Source: Zingiber officinale
Lineage: Eukaryota; Streptophyta; Magnoliopsida; Zingiberales; Zingiberaceae
Direction of reading: 5' to 3'
Assembly (NCBI RefSeq): GCF_018446385.1
Contig: NC_055998.1
Coordinates: 21,259,173-21,323,172, forward strand
DNA: 64,000 bases
In this document: positions 47,102 through 58,271 of the stretch, one piece after another
Layout of the letters: each line of letters opens with the position of its first letter
How positions within the stretch are numbered: position 1 is the first letter of the stretch
The notes under the pieces: model-generated
What the model was told of the DNA's origin: nothing
Databases searched by the model: none
What the model saw: the letters and a program-made list of their open reading frames with translations, nothing else
Made by a program: the position numbers and the translations under genes

Positions 47102-50100
47102 ATGACTTTCAACCCACTGGCCATTATTCTAAAAGAAAACAGACTTACTGGTCCCAACTATATAGATTGGAAAAGAAACCTGGACATTGTTTTAACTGTT
47201 GAGGGCTATAAGTTTGTACTGTCAGAGGAATGCCCAGAAACACCTAGCAATGATTCTACCCCAGAGGAGATTCAGCATCATAGTAAATGGGTAAAAGCTG
47301 ATGAGATGGCGCGGTGTTACATCTTCGCTTTGATGTCAAATGTATTGCAACATCAGTATCAGGACTTACCAATAGCCTATGATATAATGAACAATCTCAA
47401 GGAACTCTTCGGACATTAGAATCGGGCTGCTAGGCAAGAGGCAATGAGAAAACTGATGACAGCCACCATGACTGAGGGGACTCCCGTGAGGGATCATATT
47501 CTCAAGATGATGGCTTACTTAAACGAAATACAAGTTCTTGGAGGGGAAATTGATGGGGAAACCCAGGTCGATATCATCCTCCAAACGCTGCCCAGAAGTT
47601 TTGAGCATTTTCACCTGAACTATAATATGAATAAAAGGATGTATTCATTGGCGGAACTTCTGACAGAACTTCAGGCAGCCGAAGGGTTGTTTCGTCAACA
47701 TTCTCAAATTCATTATGCTGAAAATGGTTCTACTTCTAAGCCGAAAGGCAAGAAGAAGAAGAAACAAAATGGCTCAGCAAAGAAGGTGAATAAACCTCAA
47801 GGTACAGGACAAAAAGCTGGAATAAAGAAGCCGAAGGGCAAGTGCTTTATTTGCAAGCAGACTGGACATTGGAAGGCAGACTGTCCTCGTAGGAAACAGA
47901 ACAATAAAGGTATATCTCATACTCTAGTAGTTGAAACATGTTTAGCGGTGTTATCTACCAGCACTTGGTGTGTAGATACGGGAGCGACTGATCATGTCTG
48001 CAATTCTTTGCAGGGGTTCTAAGAAACCCGACGACTATTTGATAGAGCGATAACTGTCTACATGGGCAATGCTACTAAGGTGGCGGCTGTTGCAGTGGGA
48101 GACGTCTACTTATCATTTGATAGAAATAGGAAATTGGTTTTAAGGAATTGTCTTTATGTACCCAGTTTTAGAAAGAATTTAATTTCAGTTTCTAAACTGT
48201 ATTTGGATGGATATTCAGTTTCCTTTAGTAATAATGTGGTTATAAAGAGAAATAAAGTGATTATCTGTTCTGGTGCATTGGTTGGCAATTTATATACTTT
48301 AAATCCAATTTCTCCCACAAAGCAAAATATGAAAATTAATAACACATCTTCTAACTCTAATAAGAGAAAAGAACCTTTGGAAATGAACCAAACACATCTT
48401 TGGCATCGAAGGCTTGGTCATATTAACTTAAGTAGGATTCAAAGGCTTGTAGCCGATGGACTCTTGGGTTCATTAGAGTTTGAAAACTTTCCAACGTGTG
48501 AATCTTGCTTGGAAGATAAGATGACCAAGAGACCTTTTAAGGTCAAGGGGTATAGAGCCAAAGAAGCGTTAGAATTGATTCATTCTGATTTGTGTGGTCC
48601 TATGTCTATCCATGCTAGAGGTGGCTTTGAATATTTTGTCTCTTTTATAGACGATTATTCAAGATATGGATACATTTACCTAATGCGCCGCAAGTCTGAG
48701 TGCTTTGATTAGTTCAAAGAGTACAAGTCTGATGTGGAGAAACGTCTAGGTAAAAGTATCAAGACACTACGGTCTGATCGTGGTGGCAAATACCTCTTAG
48801 GAGAGTTTAGGAATTACTTATCAGAGGTCGAGATTCAATCCCAATTATCCGCACCTGGTACACCCCAACAGAATAGTGTGGCAGAACGAAGGAATAGGAC
48901 TCTTATGGAGATGGTTAGATCGATGATGAGTTCTTCAGAATTACCAAATTCGTTTTGGGGATACGCTCTGGAAACAGCAGTGCACATTCTGAACTTAGTA
49001 CCTTCTAAATCAGTATCTTCTACTCCCACAGAATTATGGAATGGGCGGAAGCCCAGTCTAATATATATTCAGATTTGGGGTAGTCTAGCACATGTGCTGA
49101 AACAAGATGCTGATAAGTTAGAATCTCATACAGAAGTTCGTATGTTTGTGGGGTATCCCAGAGGAATGAAAGGCGGTTTATTTTATAGTCCTAAAGACCA
49201 GAAGGTCATTATTAGCATCAATGCCCAGTTTTTAGAAGAAGACTATATAATGGATCACAAGCCCAGTAGTAAAATTGTTCTAAAAGAACTTAGAGAGGAC
49301 ACGTCTACTTCAATACCAACAGTACAAGATGAAGTACTACAAGAGACTGCAACACGTGTCACACATGATACACAACCACAGACGGTGCCTCGTCGTAGTG
49401 GGAGGGTTGTAAGGCAGCTCGAGAGATTCATGTTTTTGGGTGAGTCTTCGGACTTGATCCCAGGCAAACATGAACCAGATCCCCGGACATATGATGAAGC
49501 ACTCCAAGATATAGATGCAGTATCTTGGCAAAAGGCAATGAATTCTGAAATAGAATCTATGTATTCTAATAAGGTCTGGGAGCTTGTAGAACCACCTGAT
49601 GGTGTAAAAGCCATTAGATGCAAGTGGATCTATAAAAGAAAAAGAGGGACAGATGGGAAGGTAGAAACCTTCAAAGCAAGGATTGTTGCGAAGGGGTACA
49701 CTCAGAAAGAGGGAATCGATTATGAGGAGACCTTTTTGCCGGTAGCTATGCTTAAGTCTATCCGGATACTCTTATCCATTGTCGCTCATATGGATTATGA
49801 GATTTGGCAAATGGATGTCAAGACAGCTTTCCTTAATGGAAGTCTTGAAGAAAACATCCATATGAAGCAACCAGAAGGGTTCATTGAAAAGGGCAAAGAG
49901 CATCTAGTGTGCAAGCTTAATCGGTCCATTTATGGACTGAAGCAAGCTTCAAGATCTTGGAACATCCGGTTTAATGAAGTAATCCAGTCATATGGATTTA
50001 TTCAGTGTCCGGATGAGTCTTGTGTATACAAGAAGTGTAACGGAGACATGGTGGTATTTCTTGTACTATACGTAGACGATATTTTGTTAATTGGCAACAA

Positions 50101-51061
50101 TGTCAAAGTATTATCAGACGTAAGGGTATGGTTGTCTAAAAAATTTGATATGAAGGACTTAGGAGAATGTGCACACATCCTTGGGATCAAAGTTATAAGG
50201 GATCGCAAGAAAAGAATGTTGTACCTATCCCAAGCTTTATATATAGATACAATCCTTTCTCGTTTTAGCATGCAAAACTCCAAGAAAGGTTTCTAACCTT
50301 TTAGGCATGGAGTAGCCTTATCTAAAGAGATGTCTCTAAAAACATTAAAGGAGATTGAGGACATGAAGGCAGTTCCTTATGCTTCGGCTGTAGGAAGCCT
50401 TATGTATGCAATGTTGTGTACGAGACATGATATCAGTTTTACCGTGGGCATGGTTAGCAAATATCAAAGTAACCCTGGACAAGGATATTGGACTGCAGTA
50501 AAGCATATATTAAAGTACCTGAGAAGGACTAGAGATTATATGCTAGTTTACCAAGCAGACGATTTACTCCCTGTGGGTTACACAGATTCGGACTTCCAAT
50601 CAGATAGGGACAACAGTAAGTCTACATCAGGCTATGTGTTTACTTTAGGAGGTGGAGCCATTGCATGGAGGAGTGTTAAGCAGAAATGCGTCTCAGACTC
50701 AACCATGGAAGCTGAGTATGTGGCAGCCTCTGAGGCAGCCAAAGAAGCTGTATGGCTCAGGAACTTTTTAATGGACTTAGATGTGATTCCTGGTTTGCCC
50801 AAGATCGTCACAATTTATTGTGATAATAGTGGAGCAGTTGCAAACTCGAAGGAACCACGAGCCCATAAGACAAGTAAACATATAGAGCGTAAGTACCACC
50901 TGATACGAGACATCGTCAAGCGAGAAGATGTTGTCGTCGCCAAGATAACATCAGCAGATAACCTGGCACATCCTTTCACTAAGGCCCTTCCGGCGAAAGC
51001 TTTTCATCGGCATGTGGAGGGGATGAGAATCAGATGTATGGCAACAGATATGGCAGCTTAG
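47102..51061 (+). pseudogene. Copia Gag-Pol polyprotein, one frame with four stops
   Basis: Length is 1,319 codons, the usual size. Gag starts MTFNPLAIILKENRLTGPNY, with zinc knuckle CFICKQTGHWKADC (about residue 250). Protease WCVDTGATDHV is at about 290. Integrase HLWHRRLGHINLS...CESC is at about 435-475, with catalytic HSDLCGP, RSDRGGKY and QQNSVAERRNR. RT includes MDVKTAFLNGSLEE and LYVDDILLIGN at about 990. RNase H reads GYTDSDFQSD, STMEAEYVA and YCDNSGAV. In-frame stops are at 47417-47419 (TAG), 48020-48022 (TAA), 48710-48712 (TAG) and 50294-50296 (TAA). There is no frameshift, so it was recently intact. Each stop is one substitution from a sense codon. Confidence 0.96.
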
Positions 51062-51070
51062 ACTTTTAAT

Positions 51071-53432
51071 ATAAGTGGGAGATTATTGGAGTGTATACTT
51101 AAAAGTTTAGCTTTTGTACACATTTATTTTGAAATAAAGAATCACATTGGTCAAATGTTTACATTTATTTGTTAAATGTAATTGTTCAATTAATTTATAT
51201 AATAGATAACATGGAGTGTGGAGTCACACTTAGAAGATCATGTTGTCGGTTCTCTATAAATTATAAACAGTTGCTCACGACTAAGATGGAAAGGAACAAA
51301 CCATCAGAATAGACGTAGTGTAATTAAGTATTAATTTATCTTGACTAATAAATTACACTGATACACTTTAAGTGTATTAAGTAGGATCATTTAGGTAAGT
51401 TCTTTTTGTACTGACTTAGTAAAAGAACTAGACCTTAGTTATTATGGAAGTGTGTGGTCTTAATCCTAATATAATAACAAGCATGTATATTTAATATTGA
51501 TTTCTTTGACTTATCAAAGGGTGAGGTTTAGGTCGATAAATCAATATGCCCGATAAGTTGGGAAATGATATTACTTATAGTATGTGTTGTTGATTATAGA
51601 AGAAATCTATGTCCTAGTTATCTAGGTTGAGAATGTCCCCAAGAGGAGCTCATAAGGATTTCCATGTTAAACCTTGCAGGTGGACCTAGTCCAACATGAC
51701 AATAAAGTTGGGTGGTACTACTCTTGGAGCTAGATATTAATTAAATGAGTTTTCAGTAACTCACTTAATTAGTGGGCATTCGTAATCTTAAACACAGGAA
51801 GGCTAACACACTCATGATAAGAAGAAGCCCATAATGTAATTTGGGATTGGTGCGGTAGTGCGGTAATAACTCTCTAGTGGAATGAGTTATTATCGATGAA
51901 CTTGAGTTGTGTGTTCGGGGCGAGCACGGGATACTCAAGCTCATCAGAAGGCCAAAACCAATTTCTCCTCTAGGTCCCTGTTGTAGCCTCAATAAAGCCT
52001 TAAGTCCATTCAAAGAAAAGCCTATCTTGGTGTCCAAGAAGGGGTCGGTTCATTGCTTGGTGACCAAGCAATGGTCGGCCATATATTCTCTAGAAGTGGT
52101 CGGCCCTTGCCTTGGGCAAGGGGGCCGACCGCAATATTTAAATTAGGAAGGTTGTTTTTGAATTTTTAAATTTCTCAGATATTTACAATTTGTAAAAAGA
52201 GAGATTTTAAAAATTTATAAAATTTTCCTAATTTAAATTAGGCCACAAGGTTTTAAAAGAGAGTTGTAAAATTTATAAAACTTTCTTTTAAAAAAAGAAA
52301 TATTATTAGAGATGTTTTAAATTTTAAAACTTGGTTTTAAATTTTAAAACTTTCCTTTTAATATCCACCTTAGAAAAAAAAGAGAGTTTGTAAAATTTTA
52401 TTAGAAGTTTTCTTCTTTTAAATTTTATAAAAAAATTTTCTTCCTTTCCCTTTTAATAAATGGCCGACCACCTTGCTTGGTGCCCAAGCAAGGGGCCGGT
52501 CAAATAATTAAACATCAACAAATAGTTGTTTAATTAATAAATCAATCTAGGATTGATTAATTAAATGGAAAGAAAAAGGAAAAATGAAAAGGAAATAGGA
52601 ATGAGTCTAATTTTTTATAAAACTCTTTTCATAATTTTCCGTTGGGAAACTAATATAAAAAGGGGGGAAGGGGAGGCCTTGAAAAATATAACAATTGATA
52701 TTGTGTTGTTGGAGATCATCAAGTGGCCGGCCCCTCTCCCTCTCTTCCCTTTGCTCTCTTTTGCTCCTTTGTGGTGGTGGTGGCCGAATTCTTGAGAAGG
52801 AGGAGAAGCTTTCCGGGTGGTGTTCGTCTTGGAGGATCGTCGCCTACATGATGTCTAAGAGGAGGCGAGGGATACGGCAGAAGATCTCGAGGTTTTTAGC
52901 ATACAAGGAAGAGGTATAACTAGTATTTAATTTCCGCATCATACTAGTTAATTTTTCTTTGTATAAATACCAAATACAAGAGGCATTCGATTCTTGTTTT
53001 TCTAATTTAATTTCGATGTTGTGTTCTTTTTCTTTTTTCGTTGTGATTTGATTGTTCCTTTTGGTTAACCTAGAGTTATATAAGGAAATTAAATATTAAC
53101 TTTCTTTAAAAGGCTTTGTCTAGTCGGTGGTGGTTGCTCCCATATCCAAGAAGGCCAAGTGCCTCGCCATGCAGTACTGGAAGCCAATTTTAGAAACTAA
53201 TATTTAATTGAATTTATAACCTAGGTGATTTGGATCAAACGTGTTAAGTTCCGCAGGAGATCCAAATCTAAACCTAAAAGAACTTATAAGTTAAACTTGG
53301 AATCAAACGTGTTAAGTTCCGCAGGAGATACAAGTTTAACTTAAAAGAACACATGGTAGCTAGGAAAGGTTCAGATCACGTACAAAATTTTTATATAGTG
53401 GAGCCATTGGGTTTTCTGAGTAGCAACCAACA
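51071..53432 (+). repeat. Polypurine tract and 3' LTR of copia C
   Basis: ATAAGTGGGAGAT (51071-51083), then an LTR starting TATTGGAGTG (TG to TA) at 51084 and ending CAACCAACA at 53432, 2,349 bp. Confidence 0.95.
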
Positions 53433-53437
53433 CTATG

Positions 53438-54695
53438 ATTTTTTGCATTATAGGGCAACTCAACAAGATTCCAGACTCCATTAGATGCCATAGAATTCAA
53501 TTCTTCTTTCATAACATCATATCAAAACTTTGATTAACTACAACTCATAGCTTATGAAAATATTTTAGGATCATTTTAGCTCCAACATTAAATCTGATTC
53601 TTGTAGATACACAACATAATCACTAGGTATTGCTAATTTTCTTATTCTAGTAGATCTTCTTAAATAATCCTCTTAAGAAAATTGTTGTTCAATCGGTTGA
53701 GCAATTCCTTGTTGTTCCTCATTAACAATTTGATTGACTAGATTTTCATCAATATTTTATGGAATCTCCTTAATTGGTTGTCTAAACTCATTTGTGCTTG
53801 AGAGGTGTGAATGAAAGTTCATTTATAACTTGAACAAGGTGGTTGATCATTAATGTGATCTTTCTCAAGAACTATGTCTTGAGAATGATCACTCCCACTA
53901 GTCAAGTCATTCTCAAGAAATTTTGCATTTCTTGATTCCACAATTCTAGTGCTATGATATGGATAATAAAATCTATATCCCTCGGACTTTTCGGTATATC
54001 TAATGAAATACCCACTTATAGTCCTTGGATCAAGTTTCTTTTCTTGTGGGTTAGAAACTCTTACTTCGGGCGGACATCCCCAAATACGTATACGTAGCAA
54101 ACTCGGTTTTCAACCTTTCCATAACTCAAATGACATCTTTGAAATAGCCTTAGTTGGAACTCGGTTTAATATATACACTATCATTTTAAGAGTTTCAATC
54201 CACAAGGATTTAGGAAGTTTGGAGTTGTTGCGCATACTCCTAACCATGTCCATTAAAGTTTGATTTCTTTTTTTAGCCACACTATTCTGGTCTGGTGAAC
54301 CAGGCATGGTGTATTGGGCAACAATTCCATTTTCTTGAAGAAACTTTGCAAATGGACCAAGTGTTTGTCCACTCTTAGTATATCTACCATAGTCTTCTCC
54401 ACCTTTATTTGTTCTAACAATCTTAATTTGTATTTCACATTATTTTTCTACCTCCGTCTTAAATATCTTAAAGGCACTTAATGCTTCATTCTTATTATGA
54501 AACAGGTAGATATACATATATAGTGAGTAATCATCAATGAAAGAGATGAACTATTTTAGATCATACATATCCATATCTGGACAACACATATTTGAATGTA
54601 TGATCTCCAATATTTCAATACTTCTTTTTGCACCCCTTTTAAATTTGTTGGTCTATTTTCCCTTAATGCAATCCACACAAGTCTCAAATTAGAAA
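53438..54695 (-). pseudogene. Copia element B pol: integrase part
   Basis: Minus from about 54690: CVDCIKGK (zinc-binding end), MYDLK then FISFIDDYSLYMYIYLF (first Asp), IVRTNKGGEDYGRY, where the usual D of SDRGG is N, then MPGSPDQNSVAKKRNQTLMD and LPKSLWIETLKMIVYILNRV at 54307-54110. Next come IWGCPPEVRVSNPQEKKLDP and ISGYFIRYTEKSEGYRFYYP at 54100-53819. Stops and shifts are many. The element is cut by CACTA-3 at 54696, so gag and the 5' LTR are not visible. Confidence 0.85.
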
Positions 54696-54710
54696 CACTA
54701 CAAGAAAAAC

Positions 54711-54925
54711 CCTCATAGACATCAGTGGAACAACAACATTTTTAAGCAAAAACCGATGTCTTTGAGTATTTTATACCGGTTTTTCCAAAAACCGGTGTCT
54801 ATGAGCGTAGATTTTCGCTCATAGACATCGGTTTTTTTAGCCGATGTCTATGAGTGCCTTTTTTCATTAATAGACATTGATTTTAACCGCGGTTTTTAAA
54901 ACCGGTGTCTATGAACCAAAATTCT
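54711..54925. repeat. CACTA-3 subterminal inverted repeats
   Basis: Words CTCATAGACATCGG and CCGGTGTCTATGAG alternate five or six times, for example at 54745-54765, 54782-54805, 54815-54855 and 54895-54915. Confidence 0.9.
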
Positions 54926-55035
54926 GGCGGACTTTCTTAGCGCCCTTTCTTTTGGGTTTCTCCTCGCCCACCATAAATCAAAACCCTAATCCTCCGACAT
55001 CCTCCTTTTAGGAGTTACCATTTGAAAGACGAGTA

Positions 55036-55140
55036 ATGGATGTCTCGACGGCGATGTGGACGGCGGCCATCGTCGGCGCTGTCGCGGTCTACTGGTTCGT
55101 GTGGATGAAGCAACCAGCCAATTTATCTCCCCAATTTTGA
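55036..55140 (+). pseudogene. Short ORF resembling the N-terminal anchor of sterol C-24 methyltransferase 2
   Basis: ATG at 55036 reads MDVSTAMWTAAIVGAVAVYW then FVWMKQPANLSPQF and stops at 55140. A hydrophobic segment followed by YWFVWM resembles the membrane anchor of plant SMT2 enzymes (24-methylenesterol C-methyltransferase). Only about 25 residues match, so this is tentative. It sits between the CACTA-3 end and the ERF gene in the same orientation and would be a captured first-exon piece. Confidence 0.35.
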
Positions 55141-55245
55141 ACAATTCGACATGGCAAAATCAGCACTCCTCTTCATTTGATCCCATCTCTCGCTCCCTCT
55201 TCCCCCTTCTTTTGTTCCTTTTCATTCCGTCAATCTGTTGGTCAG

Positions 55246-55884
55246 ATGAAGAAAGGCCGAGTTCTAGTGGAGCCGGCGGCGGCAGTAGCGGAGACGCGGT
55301 TCCGCGACATGCGCAAGAGGCCGTGGGGGTGGTTCGCGGCCGAGATCAGGGACCCCTGGAAGAAGGTCAGGGTGTGGCTCGGAACCTTCGACTCGGCCGA
55401 GGCTGCCGCCCTGGCCTACGACTCCGCCGCTCGCTCGTTCCGTGGTTCCAAGGCCAAGACAAACTTTCCCCTCACCGCCGCTGCTGCTGCGTCTCCCACC
55501 CCTACTCCTTCATTCCGCTGCCCTCCCTCCGCCCGGTTTCCCTTTTGCGACGACCACCATGACCCCCCGCCGTCCTCTCTGCAACGGCCGACGTCGAGCA
55601 GCCACAGCAGCACCGTGGAGTACTTCGGCAGGCCACGTCTTCCTACGCCTACGTTCGCGACGCTGAGCCGCCGATGTGTGTCGCAGCTAGAGAAGAAGGC
55701 CAAACCACTTCCCCAGAGAATTCCAGACAACGACGAAAACTGCCACAGTGACTGCGGGTCATCGGCCTCCGTCGTTGACGACGAGTGTGACATCGCTTCC
55801 ACATACCGGCATACACTTCCGTTTGATCTTAACCTTCTCCCTTCCCTCGATGACGACATCCAAGCCACGATTCTCTGCTTTTGA
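55246..55884 (+). CDS. ERF transcription factor with EAR repression motif, carried by CACTA-3
   Basis: 212 codons, intronless, intact, from ATG 55246 (an in-frame ATG at 55177 would add 23 residues, but the context TTGGTCAG just before 55246 looks like a splice acceptor). AP2 domain at about residues 16-75: [39 protein letters not shown] and [12 protein letters not shown]. The C-terminus has FDLNLLP, an exact class II ERF EAR motif that recruits co-repressors. Family members bind GCC boxes in stress and ethylene responses. Oddities: the normal RGVR reads RDMR, and the basic residue after PWG is Trp, so DNA binding may be weakened. High GC contrasts with the flanks. Capture by the CACTA is inferred from position. 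Confidence 0.8.
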   Translation: MKKGRVLVEPAAAVAETRFRDMRKRPWGWFAAEIRDPWKKVRVWLGTFDSAEAAALAYDSAARSFRGSKAKTNFPLTAAAAASPTPTPSFRCPPSARFPFCDDHHDPPPSSLQRPTSSSHSSTVEYFGRPRLPTPTFATLSRRCVSQLEKKAKPLPQRIPDNDENCHSDCGSSASVVDDECDIASTYRHTLPFDLNLLPSLDDDIQATILCF

Positions 55885-56386
55885 CATCCTGATCACACGA
55901 ATCCGTTTGTTTCCTTATCTCTTTAGCACTATCGATCATTGCGCTTTCTTACATGCTCTCCATTTTATATATTTATGCCAGTGATTTCATTTGATCAAAA
56001 TGCATATTAGCGGTATCTAATTAAATTGTTCTATCTGATCTTCTTTGATTTATGTTGAACTAGAAAACTTTGACTATTGAGTTGGATCTACCATATAAAA
56101 ATAATATAGTAGTGAAATCTCTCTTAAGAACTGAATTCCACCCACGAAGAAGAAATGACTGAAGAACAATCAAGTTTATAGTTATTCCTTCAATCTTCTT
56201 TTAGATTATTTAATCTGAAGAGTTAGCTACATGAAGGTAGAGGAAAAAACTAGGACAGTATGATGAGGTGCACCGAGAATATTCGTACTTTTTTTGGCAA
56301 TTTTTGCCAAGGACTGCTGCCTGAGGATTCACTTGGCTTTCTATATTTTAGTTTAGTTGTTCAGGACCTTAGGTGAGTGTGATTAT
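55885..56386 (+). other. Downstream part of CACTA-3 cargo
   Basis: AT-rich; possibly ERF 3' UTR to about 56100. A segment TTTTAG...CCTTAG|GTGAGT near 56350-56376 looks exon-like but is too short to name. It ends at the copia D duplication ATTAT (56382-56386). Confidence 0.4.
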
Positions 56387-56999
56387 TGTTAGGATCTCTT
56401 CGTACGGCTAGAGAGGGGGGGGTGTGAATAGCCGCCCCAATTTCTCGCGTTTCTTCCTACAATTCGTTAGCGCAGCGGAAAAATAAAATAGAACCGAAAG
56501 GAAGAATATCAAACCTTAACTCAGCGATGTATGAGGTTCGGAGATGATGCTCCTACTCCTCGGCGTGTCCGTAAGGTGGACGAACCCAATCAATCCGTCG
56601 GTGGATGAGTCCCCGGAAAACCGGCTAATAAAAACACTCCTTCTGGGTGGAGAAACCTCACCACAGAAACTTCTTGCAGCAGCAAGAAAAGAGTACAAGG
56701 AAAACAAGAAATAAAGTACAATACAAATGTAAACTTTCTTGCCTTCTCTTCGACTGGAAGAAGCAGCTGCTTCCAAGCGCCTACAACAGCAGGTGACCCA
56801 GCCGGAAGCTCACGCGAAGCTTCAAAGCAGCTCAACAAAGCTCAACAGCAAGCTTAGTAGCACCAAGAACAGGAAGAAGGAAGAAGAAGAAGAAGTTGCA
56901 CCAAAGCCTTGATCTCCTTTTATAACCTGCGAACCTGCACAGCGAAGACAGAAGCCAGCGGAGAAGACGGAGCGACCCGTTGTGACTCAACGGTCGAAT

Positions 57000-57365
57000 C
57001 GTGGACCGATCAGGCTCCACCCTGATCGGTCCAGGACCCTTCTGATCGGATCAGGCCCTGGGCTGATCGGTCCCTAGACCGATCAGATTGCTCCACAGAA
57101 AGTGCCCAACTTTCTGTTCGTTTCCTGATCGGTCTGTGGACCGATCAGGCCACAGCTGGATCGGTCCACAGACCGATCCCACCTCTCTCGGCTGCGTCTC
57201 TGATCGGTCGTGGAGACCGATCAGGCTTCATGCTGATCGGTCCCCAGACCGATCAGTAAGCTCACAGAACTGCGCTTTGCCTTCTGTTTGTTATCTGATC
57301 GGTCACCAGACCGATCAGATATACAAACGTATCACTGGATCGGTCGGCAGACCGATCCAGAGCTT
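57000..57365. repeat. GATCGGTC hairpin array (LTR D)
   Basis: About seven inverted repeats such as CTGATCGGTC-ACCA-GACCGATCAG and CTGGATCGGTCGGCAGACCGATCCAG. Arm ends co-vary (TGATC/GATCA versus GGATC/GATCC). One more pair lies at 58919-58998 in the interior. Confidence 0.93.
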
Positions 57366-57400
57366 GGTTTTTGCCCAAACCAAGTCCCAAGTCTCCCAAG

Positions 57401-57603
57401 CCAACATCCGGTCAACCTTGACCTGTTGGTACATCATGCTTAGCATCCGGTCACTCCCTTGACCTGCTAAGACTCTCCACCAAGTGTCCGGTCAATCCCT
57501 TTGACCCACTTGGACTTTTCTCTGCGTGTCAAGTATCCGGTCACTCCCTTGACCTACTTGACCTTCTCAACACCAGATGTCCGATCACCCTTGATCCATC
57601 TGG
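57401..57603. repeat. TCCGGTCA hairpin array with co-varying arms (LTR D)
   Basis: Five units at 57401, 57439, 57480, 57529 and 57573. Arms are CCAACA/TGTTGG, CTTAGCA/TGCTAAG, CCAAGTG/CACTTGG, TCAAGTA/TACTTGA and CCAGATG/CATCTGG, all perfectly paired. The inner pair GGTCA/TGACC becomes GATCA/TGATC in the fifth unit, again compensated. Confidence 0.95.
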
Positions 57604-57615
57604 ATTTTCCCTTGC

Positions 57616-57840
57616 CCGGCTTCACTCACCAGGACTTTCACCTAGCTTCACTCACTAGGGTTTTCACCTGGCTTCACTCACCAGGATTTCCACCACTGCC
57701 TGGCTTCACTCACCAGGACTTTTCCCACTGCCTGGCTTCACTCACCAGGACTTTCACTTTCACCTAGCTTCACTCACTAGGATTTTCACCTGGCTTCACT
57801 CACCAGGATTTCCCGACTGCCTGGCTTCACTCACCAGGAC
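57616..57840. repeat. CTTCACTCA-loop hairpin array (LTR D)
   Basis: About eight units with loop CTTCACTCA and arms CCTGG/CCAGG or CCTAG/CTAGG, the two forms alternating; the first unit has CCCGG/CCAGG. Confidence 0.93.
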
Positions 57841-57849
57841 TTTCCCCGT

Positions 57850-58016
57850 GCCAAACTCCCTGTTTGGACTTTCCGCGTGCCAAGCTACCTGCTTGGACTT
57901 TTCCCCGTGCCAAGTCTCCGTACTTGGACTTTTCCAGTGCCAAGTCTCCATACTTGGACTTTTCCGGTGCCAAGCTCCCTGCTTGGACTTTTCCATTGCC
58001 AAGTCTCCATACTTGG
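57850..58016. repeat. CCAAG hairpin array (LTR D)
   Basis: Six units of about 30 bp: CCAAAC/GTTTGG, CCAAGC/GCTTGG, CCAAGT/ACTTGG (twice), CCAAGC/GCTTGG and CCAAGT/ACTTGG, with loops TCCCT, TACCT or CTCCRT. Confidence 0.93.
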
Positions 58017-58271
58017 ACTTTTTCCCGAATCAGGTCAACCAGATCAACCTTGACCTACGGTTGCACCAACAATCTCCCAAACATCTATTCTTGTCAAACA
58101 TCAAGAATAGAACTCTCTTTTCGTCAGACATCAACATACAACTCAACTAGGTCAACCTTGACCTAAGGTTGCACCGACAATCTTCCCAAGTCAAACATCA
58201 AAATACAACTCGAGTCAAGTCACCTCGAGTCGGGTCAACCAGGTCAACCTTGACCTAAGGTTGCACCAACA

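Larger units (their letters stand above)
43630..53432 (+). mobile_element. Ty1/copia element C, near complete (9.8 kb)
   Basis: LTRs at 43630-45977 and 51084-53432, nearly identical by eye. Perfect 5-bp duplication CTATG (43625-43629, 53433-53437), primer site 45980-45991, polypurine tract 51071-51083, and one Gag-Pol frame at 47102-51061 with four stops. It lies inside copia element B, in the opposite orientation. Confidence 0.97.
56387..58271 (-). repeat. 3' LTR of copia D (1,885 bp)
   Basis: On minus it starts TGTTGGTGCAACC at 58271 and ends GATCCTAACA at 56387. TATA box GTTATAAAAGG lies at about 56915-56926. Upstream of it on minus come four hairpin arrays in order: GATCGGTC type (57000-57365), TCCGGTCA type (57401-57603), CTTCACTCA type (57616-57840) and CCAAG type (57850-58016). 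Confidence 0.95.

Noticed and set aside
55416..55868. 150-codon minus frame opposite the ERF gene
   Set aside because: Shadow frame in GC-rich coding DNA; the plus frame has the AP2 domain and EAR motif.
57501..58166. Plus-strand frames such as LPGFTHQDF and CQVSVLGLFQ repeats (also 62730-63395)
   Set aside because: They translate the hairpin arrays of the copia D LTR; being open is a result of the repeat length, not coding.
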